From Bacteroides ihuae (GTDB taxonomy: Bacteria; Bacteroidota; Bacteroidia; Bacteroidales; Bacteroidaceae), in contig NZ_FNVX01000005.1 in assembly GCF_900104585.1 (NCBI RefSeq), forward strand, positions 620,001-684,000: DNA of 64,000 nucleotides. Reading direction: 5' to 3'. Shown here piece by piece: positions 53,138-62,821 of this stretch (its first letter is position 1; each line of letters opens with the position of its first letter). Under the pieces are notes generated by a model. It saw nothing but the letters and a program-made list of their open reading frames with translations. It searched no databases and was not told where the DNA came from. The position numbers were made by a program, and so were the translations under genes.

Positions 53138-56100
53138 ATGAAACAAATCATATTTATATTTCTGTGCCTGCTATCCCTAAACGGCAATGCGCAGCAGGTC
53201 ACGGTGAAAGGTGTTGTAACTTCTGCCACCGATAATGAATTGATGATAGGAACAACGGTACAGGTTAAAGGTACTAGTAATGGTACTATAACAGGACTCA
53301 ATGGTGAATATTCATTGATGAATGTTCCTAAAAATGCGGTGCTGGTATTCTCTACAATTGGCTTTAAAACTCAAGAAGTTCAGGTGAACGAACGGAGTGT
53401 CATAAATGTATCGTTAAAAGAAGCTACTGAGTTGCTGGACGAAGTGGTCGTTATTGGCTATGGTGCTGTGAAGAAAAGTGACTTAACCAGTTCTATCTCT
53501 ACCGTGAAGGGTGAACAGATTACAGAAACTACTACCGGCAATGCAATGGATGCTCTTCAGGGTAAAGTTAACGGTGTGCAGGTGATGAGTGGTGGTGGTC
53601 CGGGTACCCAGCCTAAGGTCTTAATTCGTGGTGTAACCACTGTCAACGGCAGTGATCCGTTATATGTTGTAGATGGCATGCCTGTGGGTACTAACATCAA
53701 CTTCCTGAATAGTAATGATATTGAATCAATGGAAGTGCTGAAAGATGCTTCGGCAGCAGCCATCTATGGTACACGTGGGTCAAATGGCGTTATCTTGATC
53801 ACGACAAAGAAAGGAGCTGTAGGCAAAACACGTTTTAATTTCACAAGCTCTGTTGGCTTCCAGACTATTAGTGACCCTAATATGGCAAAAGCTTCGGAAT
53901 ACGAACAGGTTTTTAAGACTCGCTATACGAATGAAGGGCGTACGCCGGTATGGAATAGCAAGGAAAACATTACTGATGCTGAAGGCACTGACTGGTGGAA
54001 GGAAGTGGTGAATAAAACTGCGCTTGTGCAAAACTATGCTTTTAGCGTATCTGGTGGAAATGATAAGATTGTATATAATTTGAGCCTTGGATATTTCCGC
54101 AATAAATCACAATTGGACGTTGGTTATTGGGATAAGATTAATGCTCGCTTGAATACAGAATATACTTTTAATAAATATATAAAGATGGGTTTTGACATTG
54201 CTCCGCGCGTTGAATCGTGGGATGATACTCCCGATCAATTTGGCAGTGCCATGTCAATGGACCCTACTACTCCTGTGTTTCGTGACGAATCGGAATGGGT
54301 GGATAACGAGTATAACAATTATGCCCGTTCACACAACAACCAGACCTGGAATCCGGTGGCATCCATTGCTCGCGCCAATGCGTATAGCCGTGAATATGGT
54401 GTTATTTTGAATCCTTACTTGCAGCTAACTCCCATCAAAGGCTTTATTCTGCGCACGCAGTTTGGTGTCAATGCACATATTCGCAGAGTGGATAAATTCA
54501 CTCCTGAGTTTGAAATTGATCAGCTGGAAAAATCCACTTATAGTAACGTGTCACGTAAGATGACCGAGTGGCTTGACTGGAACTGGACCAACACAGCAAG
54601 CTACATGACAACGATTGCTGAGAAGCACAATCTGAATGCAATGGTAGGCTTTACTGCAGAACGGTTTGCGGAATATTGGGTTAGCGGAGCACGAGATGAC
54701 ACACCTAACAATTCTGATAATCTGCAAGAAGTGCATGCCGGTACACTGAATCAAAAATCAGATGGTAATACTAGCTTCAGCACATTGCTTTCTTATATCG
54801 GACGTGTGATGTATAATTACGATAATAGATATTACCTTACAGGTTCATTACGTGCCGATGGTTCTTCTAAGTTCCCCAAAGGTAATAAATATGCTTTGTT
54901 TCCTTCTGTTTCTGCAGCTTGGCGACTGATTGGCGAGAAGTTTATGGAGGATCAAACCATTTTCGATAACTTGAAAATACGTGCCGGCTGGGGACGCGTT
55001 GGTAATCAGAGCATCTCAAACTCCGCTTATCTGACTCTCCTAGATAGTTCAGATGCTGTGTTCGGCTCAGATCAAAGCCGCGTGATAGGAACAACAATCT
55101 CTTCTGTTGGAAATAACACACTGAAATGGGAGACTGTAGAAGACTATAACCTCGGATTGGATATGTCGCTCTTGAATTCTCGCTTGGACGTTACATTCGA
55201 TATTTACCAGAAGAAGTCAAGTGATATGCTATATGCTAAGCAAAATATTTTAGCAATTGGTTATCCGAATTGGAATAGCCAGGTAACCATGAATATTGGT
55301 AGTATGAAAGCTACCGGTTGGGAACTGAGCTTTAACTGGCATGACAAAATCGCCAAAGATTTCAACTATAACGTTGGTTTAAATTTATCAGCAGTGAAGA
55401 ATAAGGCTATCAAACTTTCGGGTGATGGACCTATCTATACCGGTGGTTTTAACTCTGACCAGATTATCCGTAATGAAGACGATTCAGAAATTGGTCGCTT
55501 CTACGGATACGTGGCCGACGGATTGTTTCAAAATGAAACGGATGTGCAGGCTCATACAAATGAATATGGAACTATTTTGCAGCCGAATGCTGAACCGGGT
55601 GATATCCGTTTCAAAGATTTGAACCATGACGGAACGTTGGATGATAAAGATAAAACTTATATTGGTAATGCCTATCCTGACCTGATGATGGGATTGAACA
55701 TGGGCTTTAACTATAGGAACTTTGACTTTTCTGCCAACTTCTATGGAACGTTTGGAAACGATATATTCAATACAACTCGTAACTTGTATTCGGGTGCAAA
55801 TGGTAGTAATGTATATGCCGGAACATTGAACAAGGCATGGCATGGTGAAGGGACCAGTTACGACATTCCCCGCTTGACGGCCAATGACAACAATCTGAAT
55901 TATACCCGTGTTTCAAGTTTTTATGTGGAAGACGGCTCGTATTTCCGTTGCAAGTTACTTCAAGTAGGCTATACATTGCCAAAGAAAGTGCTGGGCAATG
56001 CTGAGCTGCGCCTTTCGTTCTCTGCTCAGAATCCTTTTACCATCACGGGTTATTCAGGCATGGATCCTGAACGTCCGCAACTTGGAAAAAGTGTTATTGA

Positions 56101-56170
56101 GACGGGTATTGACTGGATTGCATACCCTAATCCGCGTACATTCTTATTTGGTATTGATTTAAAATTCTAA
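53138..56170 (+). CDS. SusC/RagA family TonB-dependent glycan transporter
   Basis: Outer-membrane beta-barrel of 1010 residues that imports oligosaccharides with energy from TonB. Signal peptide 1-19 (LCLLSLNGNAQ). A carboxypeptidase-like regulatory domain follows (about 20-100: GTTVQVKGTSNGTITGLNGE), then the TonB-box-like segment ELLDEVVVIGYGAVKKSDLT. The plug domain (PKVLIRGVTTVNGSDPLYVV) precedes the barrel, which ends in NPRTFLFGIDLKF. It forms a complex with the SusD protein encoded 6 bp downstream. Confidence 0.97.
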   Translation: MKQIIFIFLCLLSLNGNAQQVTVKGVVTSATDNELMIGTTVQVKGTSNGTITGLNGEYSLMNVPKNAVLVFSTIGFKTQEVQVNERSVINVSLKEATELLDEVVVIGYGAVKKSDLTSSISTVKGEQITETTTGNAMDALQGKVNGVQVMSGGGPGTQPKVLIRGVTTVNGSDPLYVVDGMPVGTNINFLNSNDIESMEVLKDASAAAIYGTRGSNGVILITTKKGAVGKTRFNFTSSVGFQTISDPNMAKASEYEQVFKTRYTNEGRTPVWNSKENITDAEGTDWWKEVVNKTALVQNYAFSVSGGNDKIVYNLSLGYFRNKSQLDVGYWDKINARLNTEYTFNKYIKMGFDIAPRVESWDDTPDQFGSAMSMDPTTPVFRDESEWVDNEYNNYARSHNNQTWNPVASIARANAYSREYGVILNPYLQLTPIKGFILRTQFGVNAHIRRVDKFTPEFEIDQLEKSTYSNVSRKMTEWLDWNWTNTASYMTTIAEKHNLNAMVGFTAERFAEYWVSGARDDTPNNSDNLQEVHAGTLNQKSDGNTSFSTLLSYIGRVMYNYDNRYYLTGSLRADGSSKFPKGNKYALFPSVSAAWRLIGEKFMEDQTIFDNLKIRAGWGRVGNQSISNSAYLTLLDSSDAVFGSDQSRVIGTTISSVGNNTLKWETVEDYNLGLDMSLLNSRLDVTFDIYQKKSSDMLYAKQNILAIGYPNWNSQVTMNIGSMKATGWELSFNWHDKIAKDFNYNVGLNLSAVKNKAIKLSGDGPIYTGGFNSDQIIRNEDDSEIGRFYGYVADGLFQNETDVQAHTNEYGTILQPNAEPGDIRFKDLNHDGTLDDKDKTYIGNAYPDLMMGLNMGFNYRNFDFSANFYGTFGNDIFNTTRNLYSGANGSNVYAGTLNKAWHGEGTSYDIPRLTANDNNLNYTRVSSFYVEDGSYFRCKLLQVGYTLPKKVLGNAELRLSFSAQNPFTITGYSGMDPERPQLGKSVIETGIDWIAYPNPRTFLFGIDLKF

Positions 56171-56176
56171 TTCCTT

Positions 56177-57805
56177 ATGAAACAGTTATTCATTATATTG
56201 GCATTCCTTGCCACCGTGACCTTCTCGTCATGCTCCGATTTTCTGGAGGAAGATGTGAGAGGACAAGAGAATCTTGACACCTACTTCCAAAGTGAAGCAG
56301 ATGCAGAGGCGTTCCTTACTGGCTGCTACAATGCAATCACTTACCATGGTTGGTGGCAGATTGAAAATTTCTGGATATTATCCGATATGTGTAGTGATGA
56401 CCTTTGGATGGGTAACACCACGCAGGATCAAAGCGGATATCTCTCTCTTGCACACTATCAAGGTGTAGGACAGAGTAACGGTACTGTCTCAAACTTCTGG
56501 CAATATCGCTACAAAGGCATCTTGCGTTGTAACATTGCTATTGAAAACATTCCAAAGGCGCCCATTCTCGATGAGAATAAAAAGAATCGTCTGATAGCTG
56601 AGGCAAAGTTCCTACGTGCTTACTTCTACTTTGAACTAGTGAAGAACTTTGGTGGTGTACCTATTATCGATGGTTTCTTGTTGCCCGAAGAGGTGACTGG
56701 CATCACTCGCTCGAGTGTGGAGGAGGTTTATGCACTTATAGAAAAAGACTTGACAGATGCTGCTGCTGCACTTCCGCAACCCAGTGAATTGTCTGCAAGC
56801 GATGTAGGTCACGCTACTCGTGGTGCCGCGCTGGGAATGTTGGGCAAAGCATATCTCTATCAAGATAAATTTGAAGAGGCTAAAACGACTCTCCAAACAG
56901 TTATCGATGAAAAGGAATATGAGCTGATGCCCGATTTTGGTGATGTATGGAGCATTGATGCAGAGAACAATAAAGAATCACTCTTTGAAGTTCAAAATGC
57001 TTATGATGAAACGTATGATCTCGGAGGTAGCTTGTCTATCGTGACAGGTAACCGTTCGGGTGGTGATCAAGATGGTTGGGCATGGGGATTGCCTACTGCT
57101 AACCTCGAGAATGCTTTCATTGAAGCTGGAGATACAGAACGTTTGAAGTGGACAATCATCAAGAATGGTGCAACAGAAATTGCAGGAGAAGATAATTTTA
57201 CTGAACTCATTGCCGCACAAGGTGACCAAAATGGGGATGGTACTTATTGTATTGAACCAGCTAAACATAAGTCGGCTCGTATCAACCGCAAATTCTATTT
57301 GCCATATGCCAAACGTCCCGAAAATTATAATCAGCCAAAAGTTCCATTGAACCACCGCATCTTGCGTTATGGAGATGTTTTGCTGATGTATGCTGAAGCG
57401 TGCAATGAAACGAATGATGATGTAAATGCGCGCAGTGCCTTGAACCAAGTGCGCAATCGTGTTCACTTGGGTAATGTTGAGACTAGCGGTAATGAACTTC
57501 GTGATGCTATCCGTGCAGAACGTCGTCTTGAATTGGCATGTGAGAATCACCGCATCTATGACCTTCGTCGTTGGACGGATGATAATGGCAAGAAGGATAT
57601 CTGCAATGTAATGGGACCAAATGGATCATTTGTTGCGTATAATACGAATGAGGCAACAGCCGACTCGTATGAGTGGGAAAATCAATACGAGCCTAGTAAT
57701 AAAGGCTATACTTTTGATGAGAACCGGGACTTACTCTTCCCAATTCCTTTGTATGAAATAACAATGTCCAATGGCTCTATTGTACAGAACCCTGGATGGA
57801 ATTAA
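56177..57805 (+). CDS. SusD/RagB family glycan-binding lipoprotein
   Basis: 542-residue surface lipoprotein that caps SusC. Lipobox FLATVTFSSCSDFLEED (Cys20). The TPR-like fold is marked by RLIAEAKFLRAYFYFELVKN, GAALGMLGKAYLY and the C-terminal RAERRLELACENHRIYDLRR and LLFPIPLYEI motifs, all typical of RagB/SusD. Start is 6 bp after susC. A hairpin lies between its stop and the GH30 gene. Confidence 0.97.
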   Translation: MKQLFIILAFLATVTFSSCSDFLEEDVRGQENLDTYFQSEADAEAFLTGCYNAITYHGWWQIENFWILSDMCSDDLWMGNTTQDQSGYLSLAHYQGVGQSNGTVSNFWQYRYKGILRCNIAIENIPKAPILDENKKNRLIAEAKFLRAYFYFELVKNFGGVPIIDGFLLPEEVTGITRSSVEEVYALIEKDLTDAAAALPQPSELSASDVGHATRGAALGMLGKAYLYQDKFEEAKTTLQTVIDEKEYELMPDFGDVWSIDAENNKESLFEVQNAYDETYDLGGSLSIVTGNRSGGDQDGWAWGLPTANLENAFIEAGDTERLKWTIIKNGATEIAGEDNFTELIAAQGDQNGDGTYCIEPAKHKSARINRKFYLPYAKRPENYNQPKVPLNHRILRYGDVLLMYAEACNETNDDVNARSALNQVRNRVHLGNVETSGNELRDAIRAERRLELACENHRIYDLRRWTDDNGKKDICNVMGPNGSFVAYNTNEATADSYEWENQYEPSNKGYTFDENRDLLFPIPLYEITMSNGSIVQNPGWN

Positions 57806-57828
57806 TATTTCAATAGGTTGTTTATATG

Positions 57829-57862
57829 CTGTCGCGGGTAGTTTGCGGATTATCCGCGACAG
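57829..57862 (+). other. Intra-operon GC-rich hairpin after susD
   Basis: CTGTCGCGG (57829-57837) pairs with CCGCGACAG (57854-57862), a perfect 9-bp stem with a 16-nt loop. Only TTCTTTAAA follows, so it is a weak terminator at best; it may stabilise the upstream susCD message relative to the enzymes. Confidence 0.7.
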
Positions 57863-57880
57863 TTCTTTAAATGAATAATT

Positions 57881-59479
57881 ATGATAAAATTTAAATATTT
57901 ACTTTGTGCCCCTTTACTATCTGTAGTTTTGGCTTGCAGTGACGACTCTCCGAAGAATGAAACGTCTGACACAGATCCTGGAACTACAGTCAGTGTGGAA
58001 AAAGTGATCAAGATAGATGTTGGACAAACTTTTCAGACAATTACTGGTTTTGGCGCCTCAGACTGTTGGTCGCCCGCTTATGTAGGAAAGTATTGGACTA
58101 CGAATCGGGATAAAATAAGTGAGCTACTTTTCTCTACTGAAATTCAATCTGGTGATCCCCAAGGAATAGGATTGTCCATGTGGCGCGTTAACTTGGGGGG
58201 CGGTAGTGCCGAACAGGGAGATGCGAGTGGCCTCGTAGATAAATCACGTCGTGCAGAATCTTATCTGACGGATAATTTGACTCTTGACTGGATGCGCTGT
58301 GAAGGACAACGCTATTTTCTGAATCGTGCCAAAGAATTTGGTTGTGAGAGCGTTGTCCTTTTCAGTAACACTCCACCTGTGCAATATACGTACAATGGTA
58401 AAGGCTTTTCTGCCCGTGGCGGTGTGTCCAATCTGAAGAGTGAGCATTATGATGATTTTGCGGCTTACATGTCTGATGTAGCACAACACTATGTAAACTT
58501 GGGTTATCCGGTGACGCATATTTCGCCTGTCAACGAACCTCAGTACAACTGGGACAGTGGTCAGGAAGGAAGCGGTTGGACAAATGACGAGGTGGCATTA
58601 TTGACTCGTGAACTGAATGGATCTTTAACTTCCCGCAATTTGTCCACAAACATCTTGCTGGGCGAATCGGGAGATTGGGAATATTTGTATAAGACGAAGA
58701 ACGACGCTAATCGCAGTAATGTGCTTTCAGCTTTCTTTGATCCTGCTTCTTCAGCCTATGTAGGCGGATTAACTCATCTGGAAAAACTAATTTGCGGTCA
58801 TAGTTATTGGACGGACGGCACGTGGGATGGCATGCGCGATGTGCGCTCAAAGGTTGCCCAGGCAGCGCAGCAGTACGATATAGATGTATGGCAAAGTGAG
58901 TGGAGTATGCTGGGTGATGGTTACAGTTCTTCTGAATTCGTAGGTTATGACGCAGCTTCTGAAATGGACATTGCATTGTATATGTCTAAAGTTATACATA
59001 ATGACCTTACAGTGGCGGGTGTGTCTTCATGGAGTTATTGGACTTCGATGGATGTGTCTCGTTGGGGACATAAAAATCGCTTTTTACTAATATCATTAGT
59101 TCCGTCGGGAGGAGTTGATGGTGATATTCAGCAAGAAGGAACTTTTCAGGCTACTCCTACGCTTTGGGTATTAGGAAATTATAGCCGCTTCATCCGTCCC
59201 GGATACCGTCGTGTTTCTATTGAGCTGAATGAATCACGCAGCTTTTTCGCTTCAGCATGGATATCTCCAACAAGTGATAAAATTGTGATTGTTTATACCA
59301 ATTTGTCCGATAAGGGCGTACGCCTTAACGAAACGCATGTAGGATGGAAGAGCGACGTAAAATCAATCAATACCTATACTACGACGGGCAGTAAAAGTTT
59401 GCTAGAAGGTAGCGTGACCGTCGGCCAGCCCGTCGTATTGGATGCTCAAAGTGTAACCACTGTCGTTTATAATCTATAA
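57881..59479 (+). CDS. Glycoside hydrolase family 30 enzyme, lipoprotein
   Basis: 532 residues with a lipoprotein signal (LLSVVLACSDDS, Cys19), so likely membrane-anchored. The (beta/alpha)8 barrel starts at TFQTITGFGASDCWSP and continues with LSMWRVNLGGGSAEQG. The predicted acid/base is E219 in ISPVNEPQYNW and the nucleophile E340 in VWQSEWSMLG. A small C-terminal beta-sandwich (about 450-532) follows, as in GH30. Subfamily cannot be assigned by eye; endo-beta-1,6-galactanase, beta-1,6-glucanase and xylanase types all exist. With a GH2 beta-galactosidase-like neighbour, a galactan side chain is one reasonable substrate (inference). Confidence 0.92.
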   Translation: MIKFKYLLCAPLLSVVLACSDDSPKNETSDTDPGTTVSVEKVIKIDVGQTFQTITGFGASDCWSPAYVGKYWTTNRDKISELLFSTEIQSGDPQGIGLSMWRVNLGGGSAEQGDASGLVDKSRRAESYLTDNLTLDWMRCEGQRYFLNRAKEFGCESVVLFSNTPPVQYTYNGKGFSARGGVSNLKSEHYDDFAAYMSDVAQHYVNLGYPVTHISPVNEPQYNWDSGQEGSGWTNDEVALLTRELNGSLTSRNLSTNILLGESGDWEYLYKTKNDANRSNVLSAFFDPASSAYVGGLTHLEKLICGHSYWTDGTWDGMRDVRSKVAQAAQQYDIDVWQSEWSMLGDGYSSSEFVGYDAASEMDIALYMSKVIHNDLTVAGVSSWSYWTSMDVSRWGHKNRFLLISLVPSGGVDGDIQQEGTFQATPTLWVLGNYSRFIRPGYRRVSIELNESRSFFASAWISPTSDKIVIVYTNLSDKGVRLNETHVGWKSDVKSINTYTTTGSKSLLEGSVTVGQPVVLDAQSVTTVVYNL

Positions 59480-59490
59480 TGATATAATTT

Positions 59491-61908
59491 ATGAAGAAAG
59501 TCTTATACTTTATCGCCTTATTTACAGTGGTTATTTTCGCTGCTGTGCCTGCGAAAGCGCAAGTCTCGTTTGGTGACGCTAAAAGGTTTAATGACCGATG
59601 GCTGTTTAGCTTGTCCGATGATTCAACGTTTGTTCAATCCTCTTTTGATGATAGTCAATGGCGAAAGCTGACATTGCCACACGACTGGTCTATTGAAGGA
59701 CAGTTATCTCCTTCTTTGGCTAGCTGTACCGGTTATCTGCCGGCAGGAATAGCTTGGTATCGCAAACACTTCAATATAGCGGATAAAGCCGCACGCCATT
59801 ATATTTATTTTGAAGGAATCTACAATCGCAGTGAAGTTTATTTGAACGGACACCTTTTAGGCAAACGCCCCAATGGATATATTTCTTTCTTATACGACAT
59901 GACATACTATCTGAAAGAGGGGGATAATGTATTAGCTGTTCGGGTTGATCATAGCCGTTATGCAGACTCACGTTGGTACACCGGGTCGGGTATTTATCGT
60001 GATGTATGGATGATCGCTGCTCCAAATACACACTTTGCCCAGTGGGGAGTTGCCTGGCATGCAACTTCTTTGACTGATAAGATGGCTACGATTGCTGTAG
60101 ATATGGATATAGAGAAACATGTAGATGCTGCTGGTAAACTGGAATTGCAAGCCACACTCTTTGATGCCGAAGGAAAACAAGTAGCTAAACGAAGCGTTCG
60201 TGTTTCTGACGGGAAAAAAGGAATAACCAAAGAAACACTTTCACTGAAGGTGTTGAGGCCGCAGCGTTGGGATTTGGACTCTCCTTATCTTTATACATTG
60301 AAAACAGAATTGTTAAGTAATGGAAAGCGTATTGATGGTAGTGAGATTAAAGTCGGCTTACGTACGCTGAAGTTTGATGCAAATAAAGGTTTCGCACTGA
60401 ATGGCAAGTGGATGAAAGTAAAAGGAGTGTGTCTGCATCACGATGCCGGCGTACTTGGTGCGGTGGTGCCTCGCGATGTGTGGAAACGTCGTTTGAAAAA
60501 TCTCAAAGAGATAGGAGTGAATGCTATTCGCATGAGCCATAATCCTCAAGCTCCGGTCGTTTATGACCTGTGCGACCAATTGGGGTTACTTGTTATGGAT
60601 GAGGCTTCTGATGAGTGGGAATTCCCCAAGCGTAAGTGGATAAAAGGCTGGAATGTAGGCGAACCCGGTTTTGACGGCTCTTTTGATTTCTTTGAGGAGT
60701 GGATAGAGCGAGATGTGACTGATATGGTACGTAGAGACCGTAATCACCCATGTGTCTTTTTATGGAGCATAGGTAATGAGGTGGATTATCCGAATGATCC
60801 TTATTCTCATCCTATATTGAATGGTTCCACTATCAGTCAACCGATGTTTGGTGGATATAATCCCGATGCTCCAAATGCAAAAAGAATAGGAGCTATCGCT
60901 AAGCGATTGGCAGCTTGTGTGCGTGCTGTCGACACTTCACGAGCTATAACCGGAGCACTTGCCGGTGTTGTCATGTCTAATCAGACTGAATACCCTCAGG
61001 CAATAGATGTTGTGGGATATAATTATACGGAGGATCGCTACGACTTAGATCATGCAACTTATCCTAACCGCGTCATCTATGGCAGTGAAACTCGTTCTGA
61101 TTACGAAGCTTGGTGCTCTGTACGTGATAAAGAATTCATCTTCGGTCAATTCATCTGGACGGGTACAGATTATCTTGGTGAATCAGGTCGTTGGCCTTCT
61201 CGTGGACTTTATACGGGATTACTTGATTTGGGAAGTTTTACCAAACCTCGCGGGCATTTCCGTGCTTCATTGTGGAGTGAGAATCCGGTTACTTATATCG
61301 GAACCTATCCTAAACACAATAATCTATCTATTGATGCTTGGGATAGCTGGAACTATGAAGCAGGTCAGGAAATTCGCGTAGTATGCTATACCAATGCTCC
61401 CCAAGCTCGTTTATTGTTGGATGGTGAAGTAGTGGGAGAGATGAAGTCTTATGATATGAATACCGGAATAATCTACTGGGATATTCCTTATCAGCCCGGA
61501 GAGTTGAAAGCAGAAGGTTGCACTAAGGCAGGTGACGTTTTATCGAGCTATTCGATAAAAACATCCGGACGTCCGTATGCATTAAGAGTGAGTGCTGATC
61601 GTCAGATACTTTCCGGTGAAGGCTCTACTGCCCATATTACTATAGAGGTGGTTGATGAGAACGGTATCGTAGTGAAACTTGCCGACAACAATATTACATG
61701 CGAGATCGAAGGTCCTGCTCGTCTTTTAGGGCTTGAAGGCTCAGACAATTATGATATGGGCGATTATACCGACCACCGTCAACGTGTTTTCCGCGGTCGT
61801 CTGCTGGCTTATGTACAAACTGTTGGAAAGGAAGGAGAAGTGCGGGTTAAGTTTTCGTCACCATTATTGAAAGGGGCTGAGGCTGTTTTGCAGGTTGAGA
61901 ATAAGTGA
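59491..61908 (+). CDS. Glycoside hydrolase family 2 (beta-galactosidase-like)
   Basis: 805 residues, signal peptide 1-24 (VVIFAAVPAKAQ), periplasmic. Sugar-binding domain (FNDRWLFSLSDD, LPHDWSIEG, GIAWYRKHF), then TIM barrel with acid/base E430 in LWSIGNEVDYP and nucleophile E533 in VIYGSETRSD. C-terminal Ig-like domains DUF4982-like (VCYTNAPQARLLLDGE) and a last Ig-like domain (about 690-800). The architecture fits Bacteroides exo-beta-galactosidases. Start is 11 bp after the GH30 stop, and it is the last gene of the locus; a terminator follows at 61998. Confidence 0.95.
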   Translation: MKKVLYFIALFTVVIFAAVPAKAQVSFGDAKRFNDRWLFSLSDDSTFVQSSFDDSQWRKLTLPHDWSIEGQLSPSLASCTGYLPAGIAWYRKHFNIADKAARHYIYFEGIYNRSEVYLNGHLLGKRPNGYISFLYDMTYYLKEGDNVLAVRVDHSRYADSRWYTGSGIYRDVWMIAAPNTHFAQWGVAWHATSLTDKMATIAVDMDIEKHVDAAGKLELQATLFDAEGKQVAKRSVRVSDGKKGITKETLSLKVLRPQRWDLDSPYLYTLKTELLSNGKRIDGSEIKVGLRTLKFDANKGFALNGKWMKVKGVCLHHDAGVLGAVVPRDVWKRRLKNLKEIGVNAIRMSHNPQAPVVYDLCDQLGLLVMDEASDEWEFPKRKWIKGWNVGEPGFDGSFDFFEEWIERDVTDMVRRDRNHPCVFLWSIGNEVDYPNDPYSHPILNGSTISQPMFGGYNPDAPNAKRIGAIAKRLAACVRAVDTSRAITGALAGVVMSNQTEYPQAIDVVGYNYTEDRYDLDHATYPNRVIYGSETRSDYEAWCSVRDKEFIFGQFIWTGTDYLGESGRWPSRGLYTGLLDLGSFTKPRGHFRASLWSENPVTYIGTYPKHNNLSIDAWDSWNYEAGQEIRVVCYTNAPQARLLLDGEVVGEMKSYDMNTGIIYWDIPYQPGELKAEGCTKAGDVLSSYSIKTSGRPYALRVSADRQILSGEGSTAHITIEVVDENGIVVKLADNNITCEIEGPARLLGLEGSDNYDMGDYTDHRQRVFRGRLLAYVQTVGKEGEVRVKFSSPLLKGAEAVLQVENK

Positions 61909-61997
61909 TAATGATAAGGTTGCCTATTAAAACTCTGAAAAGGAGCTAACATGGGCTTTCGGGGTTTAACTTCTGGCGCTTTATCAGTAAATCATTT

Positions 61998-62034
61998 AAA
62001 AAAGGCTTGGAGATTTTTCTCTAAGTCTTTTTTT
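61998..62034 (+). terminator. Terminator of the GH30/GH2 operon
   Basis: AAAAAAGGCTTGGAGA (61998-62013) pairs with TCTCTAAGTCTTTTTT (62018-62033) with G-U pairs, then T. It lies 90 bp after the GH2 stop. Its stem is nearly identical to the inverted terminator at 63453-63490 beyond the toxin-antitoxin-like module. Confidence 0.88.
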
Positions 62035-62123
62035 GTTAAGAGTCCAGATTATGTAGATTCCTCATTTATTACACCCCTCAAATTCTCTATTATTGCTATT
62101 CAATAATTAGAACGATGTCGGAA

Positions 62124-62348
62124 CTATTGTTGTATTTTTCCCATCTTCAATTCTGTTTTAAGAATCTCGTACACGTAGGCTGAACTCTCAATATATAGTC
62201 CGGTGGATTCGTTCGAGAGCTTTTCAAATGTTTCTGAATTATGGAATAGGCTTATTGCCGTAGGGAGATCCATATCATTTTCCTGCATCAGGTAGGCAAC
62301 GATATCCTTGGTAATTCCCTCTATAAGATATTGCACTTTCTTGTTCAT
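62124..62348 (-). CDS. DUF3791 small protein
   Basis: 74 residues, all-helical and acidic, no signal peptide (MNKKVQYLIEGITKDIVAYL, then LPTAISLFHNSETFEKL and SSAYVYEILKTELKMG). This is the DUF3791 pattern, the same domain that forms the C-terminal part of the HTH protein encoded two genes upstream. Its start overlaps the DUF3990 stop by four bases (ATGA). It is the last gene of the three-gene unit, and probably forms part of the antitoxin side (inference). Confidence 0.85.
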   Translation of the reverse strand: MNKKVQYLIEGITKDIVAYLMQENDMDLPTAISLFHNSETFEKLSNESTGLYIESSAYVYEILKTELKMGKIQQ

Positions 62349-62821
62349 AGTTTTTTCAGATATGCATTTGCTTTCTGCGTGTGAAAGAAATACTGAGATG
62401 ATATTTTCTTGTACTTGAGTCCGTTTACTAACATAGCCAAATCAATAATACCATCATCAAAATTACGAAATAGCGTAGCAATAGTATCATCAGCTACCGG
62501 ACCAATAACAATGTCGTATTCATGAGTTGAATGTTTTTGCTTTTTGCTTCGATTATCCATCACAAATAATGCCCACTCCTCATTGGGTTCGTCAAAACGC
62601 TTAATCGACAGTGAAGTGTCGTTCAATGCACCTTCTTCGTCAAACTCAAAACAGGAAACGAGAGGATCTCCACCGTAAATTGATGCTGTACGCCGAGCCA
62701 TAAGTGTTGCTTGTTCCTTCATTTCTGTCAGATAGAAACCTTGTCCGAAATCCTTGTAGGGTTTGCATTTGGTAAAGTCGATGACTTTGATATCCGTATT
62801 TGATCCGTGATATAACCTCAT
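62345..62821 (-). CDS. DUF3990 protein, ADP-ribosyltransferase-like, predicted toxin
   Basis: 158-residue cytoplasmic protein. It opens with MRLYHGSNTDIKVIDFTKCK and DFGQGFYLTEMKEQATLMAR. The LYHGS and GFYLTE motifs are those of ADP-ribosyltransferase-fold DUF3990 proteins, where the His and Tyr would hold NAD. A later YDIVIGPVADDTI and a FRNFDDG segment complete the family pattern. Four-base overlaps on both sides (ATGA) join it to the HTH-DUF3791 and DUF3791 genes. I infer a toxin that modifies a target with ADP-ribose; the target and the actual toxicity are not known. Confidence 0.85.
   Translation of the reverse strand: MRLYHGSNTDIKVIDFTKCKPYKDFGQGFYLTEMKEQATLMARRTASIYGGDPLVSCFEFDEEGALNDTSLSIKRFDEPNEEWALFVMDNRSKKQKHSTHEYDIVIGPVADDTIATLFRNFDDGIIDLAMLVNGLKYKKISSQYFFHTQKANAYLKKL

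Noticed and set aside
56978..57550. 190-codon minus-strand reading frame opposite susD
   Set aside because: Antisense shadow of a well-supported SusD gene.
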